From Adineta steineri (lineage: Eukaryota; Rotifera; Eurotatoria; Adinetida; Adinetidae): a stretch of DNA of 64,000 nucleotides. The translations under genes and the position numbers were made by a program. The stretch covers positions 303,830 through 367,829 of the forward strand of contig CAJNOI010000077.1 of assembly GCA_905250115.1 (NCBI GenBank). Direction: 5' to 3'. Shown here piece by piece: positions 60,534 through 64,000 of this stretch; position 1 is the stretch's first letter; each line of letters starts with the position of its first letter. The notes beneath the pieces are model-generated. The model ran no database searches, had not been told where the DNA came from, and saw only the letters and a program-made list of their open reading frames with translations.

Positions 60534-60833
60534 CCCAGGTCAAACAAGCGCGATCGTAAACGGTCGTATATGGAGAAATACGACCACGCGCGACCGTATT
60601 TTGCCGTATTACGATCGTATGTCTCCGTGCTGTAAACGGAAAAATACGATCTTTTACGACCGTTTTTCTCCGTAAACAATCATACTTGTCCGTATACAGT
60701 ACGGAGACATACGATCGTAATACGGCCTCAGGTAATACGGCAAAAAACGGTGAAATACGGTCGTATATGGTCGTATTTTTTCCGGTTACGGTCGTATCCA
60801 ATCGTTTACGAAGTTCGTAATCATCGACCTGGG
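60534..60833. mobile_element. 300-bp CGTA-rich palindromic element, copy 1
   Basis: Ends CCCAGGTCAAACAAGC on the left and, reverse-complemented, CCCAGGTCGATGATTACG on the right, sharing a perfect 8-bp terminal inverted repeat CCCAGGTC. The interior is almost entirely short, inverted and direct repeats of CGGTCGTAT, ACGATCGTA and CCGTATTA, much more GC-rich and CG-rich than its surroundings. It can fold along nearly its whole length. No coding capacity; open frames over it are artefacts of the repeats. Superfamily unknown. Confidence 0.8.
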
Positions 60834-61393
60834 AAGAGATAAAGCATCTGATACTCGAGTTTTTAATCGTTTATTATTTTCGAAGGAAATTTCTAAATTT
60901 TTTATTTCTTGATTTTGAATTTCCCATCGAAAATTTAACAATTTTTTTGCATATAAATTCAATTGAAAAAATGCTATATCATGATTTTCATTTATAACCC
61001 AAGTAAGACCTATAGTAGCATTTTTTGATTGACAACAATATCTAATATATAAGGATGGAAAATCTTGACCACGTTGATGTTTCGATGATAGAATACATAC
61101 GACAATAATTCCGAAAATTTTACAAGATTTTATTTACCAGTGGCTTCTTCTCTAGTGTTTAATCCTTTGAAAACCGATTTCAATATGATGACTTTATTAG
61201 CCAACTCATGACATAACCACCAAACAATGACGTCCGTGGTTTCAGATCTTATCTCCATATTGATATTATATATATTAAGAAGACATAAGGCCTTATGTAT
61301 GTCTTTCGTCAATTTCGGATCTCCACCAGCAACTAGCATACAAACGTCCGATATTATTGGTGTACCTTGATAAATAAATGAAATATTTCTAAG

Positions 61394-61481
61394 CCAGGTC
61401 AAACAATCCGGCACGTAAACGGATGGTTCAGTGGTATTCCAGAGATTTATGGAATACAGCTTCAAGAATCATCGACTCGGG
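61394..61481. mobile_element. Short 88-bp relative of the palindromic element, copy 2
   Basis: The left end (CCAGGTCAAACAATCCGG then CGTAAACGG) and right end (AGAATCATCGACTCGGG) align with the ends of the 300-bp copy, but the CGTA-rich middle is missing. It is flanked by AAG on both sides, a possible 3-bp target duplication. A small palindrome (GGTATTCCAGAG / ATGGAATACAGC) lies in the centre. Confidence 0.65.
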
Positions 61482-61873
61482 AAGAACATATTGTAATTCT
61501 GCAACAATATATTGCAGAATTTTAACTAATAATTGACCTATAGTTAGATTTTCTTCAGATATTGAAAATGTATAATGACATTGAGCGCATTCTTGATAAT
61601 CAAAATATTTGAAATCAAGTAAGAATGCCAGGCAAGGTCCTGTGTAATCTGACTTAGTCGTGGTGTTACTGAAGCCTGAGTCATTCTGTTCCACCATAAC
61701 ATTAGCATCCACTACTAATATCAACATTATAGAAAAAATCTAAAAAAGAATTACCTTCTATTCACTAATAAAATTAATTTATTTAATAAGAAACGCTCGT
61801 CTAAAGATTCGCTCAGCTCTTTCTCTTAGAAATCACGTTACTAAACAACTACCAAAATATTGATTTGGAGTTG

Positions 61874-62517
61874 TAGGAAAACGTAGAAAGAGAAAATCGT
61901 AGAAAAAAAACAAAAGAGGAAAACGTCAAAACGAAAAAGACTACAGTACAAAAAAATTTATTGTTTTCGTTCTTATTGATCACTCCTGTCACCAGCATAT
62001 ACTAATTTTCATTCAACAACGAAAATTTTCTCATATTATAAATATACATATAATTTAAATGGCAACAAACTTCGATCCTGAAATTAGTTCATTTAAAATT
62101 CACCAGTCTGAAGTATCATTTACTTTATCGAACAAAGATGAACGATAAGTAATATGTGAAAATGCCATATTCAACTTTAATAAAAAAAAATCAATCGACA
62201 AAATATTGGTTATGTGTTGAACGAGAATGCGGTGTGTACATACATACAAGTTTAATTAGGTCAATTTACACATATTAATGGTACACATACTCATTCTCTA
62301 AATCCAGATCAAATAGCCGTAAAAATTTTACGTGATAAAATGAAAGCACGAATATTAGCTGTCTATTTTCTTATAAACTAATAAATATACTACTTAACAT
62401 GCATAAAAAAAAATTGATTAATCATTTCGACGTTTTCCTCTTCCACATTTTTTCGTTCGATATTTTCTTCTTTGTCTTCTTTTTAATTCGATGTTTTCCT
62501 TTTCTATGTTTTCCAGC
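61874..62517. mobile_element. Inverted-repeat element carrying the FLYWCH relic
   Basis: A purine-rich stretch at 61874-61945 (GGAAAACGTAGAAAGAGAAA, AGAGGAAAACGTCAAAACGA) has an inverted imperfect counterpart at 62437-62517 (reverse-complemented: GGAAAACATAGAAAAGGAAA, AGAGGAAAACGTCGAAATG). Between them lies a decayed FLYWCH coding sequence. FLYWCH fingers occur in some Mutator-like transposases, so this may be a deleted MULE-type element. The match of the arms is partly simple-sequence, hence modest confidence. Confidence 0.45.
62059..62375 (+). pseudogene. Decayed FLYWCH zinc-finger gene
   Basis: Starts MATNFDPEISSFKIHQSEVS and hits a stop after about 30 codons. The FLYWCH core is then recognisable in another frame (STKYWLCVERECGVYIHT) and, after a further frameshift near 62257, as GQFTHINGTHTHSLNPDQIA and VKILRDKMKARILA. 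The order of W-x-C, C, H-x-H is right, but at least two frame breaks make it non-functional unless an unseen intron repairs one of them. Confidence 0.7.
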
Positions 62518-63848
62518 AAGATCATTGATTTATATAATTAAACAAAACAGAAGCCAGATTTGAATTCTTCCGCGCCGTTCATCCCTCGATCAACGCTCAT
62601 AAAAAAATTTTTTATAAAAAAGTGATCCTTTATGTGAAAAATTTGATGAAAAAAAGTTTTAAAAAACTGATATCAGATTTGAGTTCCTCGATCTCGATTA
62701 CGCTTTGGTCGAACTTTTTAAGAAGAAGTCCATTTTATTTTTCGACTAATCAGTGAAGTGCGGACACACAATCAAGCAACTGATGTTTACTGGACTCTTC
62801 TCTACGAGAAAGGAAATTTTAAAAAAGTGTGTGAGTCTGAGGATATGAGAGGAATATAACACCCGCATCCACACACATGTTGCAGAACAAATCCAGTCTT
62901 GAGCAGTATAGGCGATTTTACTTATTAATTACTTCAAAATATTAATACAAATATTTTGTCAGGTTAATATCGAATAAATATTATTGTAGATGCATGAAAC
63001 AAGCGATGTTCACCATTAATCAACGGAAGTCTTTTGATATATTCAAACTGTTAAAAAGAAAGATATAATCGATGATGATACTTCACATACTGCAGCAGAA
63101 ACGAATATTATACAAACATGAATAAATTCGGCTAGAAACACATTCTTGAAAAAGTAATCACTTCAACTGCAACAAAAATATACTATTAAATTTGTAGTTT
63201 ACATTCTCGTATTATTTTATATAAGCAATGATCTATACTGCATATGTATTTTCGCATACTTTCTCTAGAAAACGTACTTTGGTTTTGTTTCGAATTATCT
63301 ATATAAAAGATTAAGATGTGTCTTTGTCTATTATGGTGTACGAAATTTTAATTTAATAAATTTTTAAATTGTTGTTGTAACTTATGTCAAGAGCAAGTAT
63401 AACGGCAGTAATTGTGTGAAGTGTATTACTTATATTATCGAGAAAAGATGTAAATTATGATTGTGTGAGCCTAATAATTTCATATCTTCTTTTGTCTAGC
63501 TTTGATTAATCATCAGTGATCGAAGAAAAGTTTACATTATCAAAATAACGTCAATTGAAAATTCCGATTGTTTTTTCGAGACACAAAAAATTTCTTTTCA
63601 ATCAGTTAATTTTATTAAAATGTGTAGATATCCTAAAGATGCTAAACAAGTTGTGAGCTACAGCTAAAGAAACAACATGAATGATATATATATATGAGTT
63701 ATCTACGCTAAAAGAAGTCCAATATTTGATTTTTTTAATTGTATTTATTTGATGAAACGTTTTCCTGCAAAAAGAAAAAACATAATGACCAATTGATATA
63801 AAAACCATTTTACGTAGCTTACGTTCTGTCTTCATCAGATTTACTTTT
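62518..63848. other. Intergenic, no gene seen
   Basis: About 1.3 kb. Contains a GT-rich patch near 62826-62880 (GTGTGTGAGTCTGAGGATAT ... CACCCGCATCCACACACATG) similar in style to those near 57287 and 58342. The minus-strand frame at 63602-63889 overlaps the true last exon of the next gene in another frame and is not supported. Confidence 0.4.
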
Positions 63849-64000
63849 TCAATCATTGTCTGTATCCAAGGCACCAATAAGTTTATCAAGACTATTTTGA
63901 ATAATTAGATTCCTTAACAGGCCTCGGGTTTCAGGATTCATCGAGGAATCAGTAGCTTCACCACGACGAACATGTTTACTTACATCTGAATCAATTGCAG
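63849..64000 (-). CDS. Last exon(s) of an unidentified gene, continues past window
   Basis: The minus strand is open from the window edge to a stop at 63849-63851 with protein-like composition: AIDSDVSKHVRRGEATDSSM then NPETRGLLRNLIIQNSLDKL, ending IGALDTDND. The frame is hydrophilic with one amphipathic helix and an acidic end. I do not recognise it; too little is in view. A gtaagt inside the stretch (63978-63983, minus) could mark an exon boundary instead of open reading. Confidence 0.5.
   Translation of the reverse strand, partial: AIDSDVSKHVRRGEATDSSMNPETRGLLRNLIIQNSLDKLIGALDTDND

Larger units (their letters stand above)
60329..61727 (-). pseudogene. Orphan gene broken by two copies of a palindromic element
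   Basis: Read from 61727 downward. It opens with a hydrophobic signal-like stretch (FSIMLILVVDANVMVEQ), then cysteine-containing sequence (YQECAQCHYTFSIS). The frame is broken at 61394-61481 by an 88-bp insert, continues with ISFIYQGTPIISDVCMLVAG and WWLCHELANKVII, crosses an intron (donor gtaaat at about 61132), continues with TWVINENHDIAFFQLNLYAK, is broken again at 60534-60833 by a 300-bp insert, and after an intron ends DIKTCGQFYDPRYLIDRGTV. At both sites the flanks join in frame if the insert is left out with one copy of a 2-3 base overlap. No GT-AG pair frames either insert. I do not recognise the protein; secreted, cysteine-bearing and lineage-specific is all that can be said. It may be intact on another allele. 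Confidence 0.55.

Noticed and set aside
60502..60801. 99-codon minus-strand open frame over the CGTA-rich element
   Set aside because: It is made wholly of the element's short repeats; the residues repeat with the DNA words, and it has no protein-like features.
1..64000. CRISPR arrays, bacterial operons, rRNA or tRNA genes
   Set aside because: None seen; the sequence is a spliced eukaryotic region, and I could not support any tRNA cloverleaf by eye.

Overview
The window is eukaryotic and animal. It is very AT-rich, genes are dense and on both strands, and most are cut into many short exons by introns of about 45-70 bp with GT-AG ends. The gene set is metazoan: synaptobrevin, Hook, BBS5, PDPR, GOSR1, tetraspanin, WDR86, CFAP144, Vasa, eL14, KAT6 and an acid sphingomyelinase. 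Tiny introns, strong AT bias, intronless enzyme genes that look acquired, a FLYWCH relic, and 3' splice sites just upstream of start codons (as expected for spliced-leader trans-splicing) together suggest a bdelloid rotifer. This is an inference without any database search. There are two assembly gaps: 100 N at 27341-27440 and 10 N at 50351-50360.

Layout. 1-5.4 kb: 3' part of a synaptobrevin gene (-) and a Hook gene (+) with an inverted-repeat transposon in one intron. 5.4-10.9 kb: no coding sequence found, but a 500-bp foldback element. 10.96-16.04 kb: a 20-exon gene (+) whose exons join in one phase-consistent frame of 830 residues. It encodes a four-TM DHHC palmitoyltransferase followed by two tyrosine-phosphatase folds that have both lost their catalytic residues. 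This is the most unusual gene here. 16.4-27.2 kb: acid sphingomyelinase (-), a small orphan (-), BBS5 (+), RNF25 (-), a COX8-like gene (+) and PDPR (+). 27.6-33.2 kb: a BEN-like nuclear protein (-), GOSR1 (-), a secreted single-kringle protein (+) and an Ig-like receptor with tyrosine-rich tail (-). 33.2-46.4 kb: sparse DNA with three hAT-like non-autonomous elements (two with perfect 8-bp target duplications, one with 7 of 8 matching), plus a tetraspanin (-), WDR86 (+) and a two-TM PPxY protein (-). 46.4-56.4 kb: CFAP144 (+), an hnRNP-like protein (-), Vasa/DDX4 (-, 5' end in a gap), eL14 (-) and a MYST acetyltransferase of the KAT6 type (+). 56.4-64 kb: two intronless enzymes (GNAT acetyltransferase, alpha/beta hydrolase), an orphan secreted-type gene broken by two copies of one palindromic element, a FLYWCH relic between inverted repeats, and the last exon of another gene (-).

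The genes do not form a pathway cluster; they are ordinary housekeeping, ciliary (BBS5, CFAP144), trafficking (VAMP, GOSR1, Hook) and chromatin genes. The mobile DNA is mostly short, non-autonomous, terminal-inverted-repeat elements; no intact transposase or reverse transcriptase was seen.
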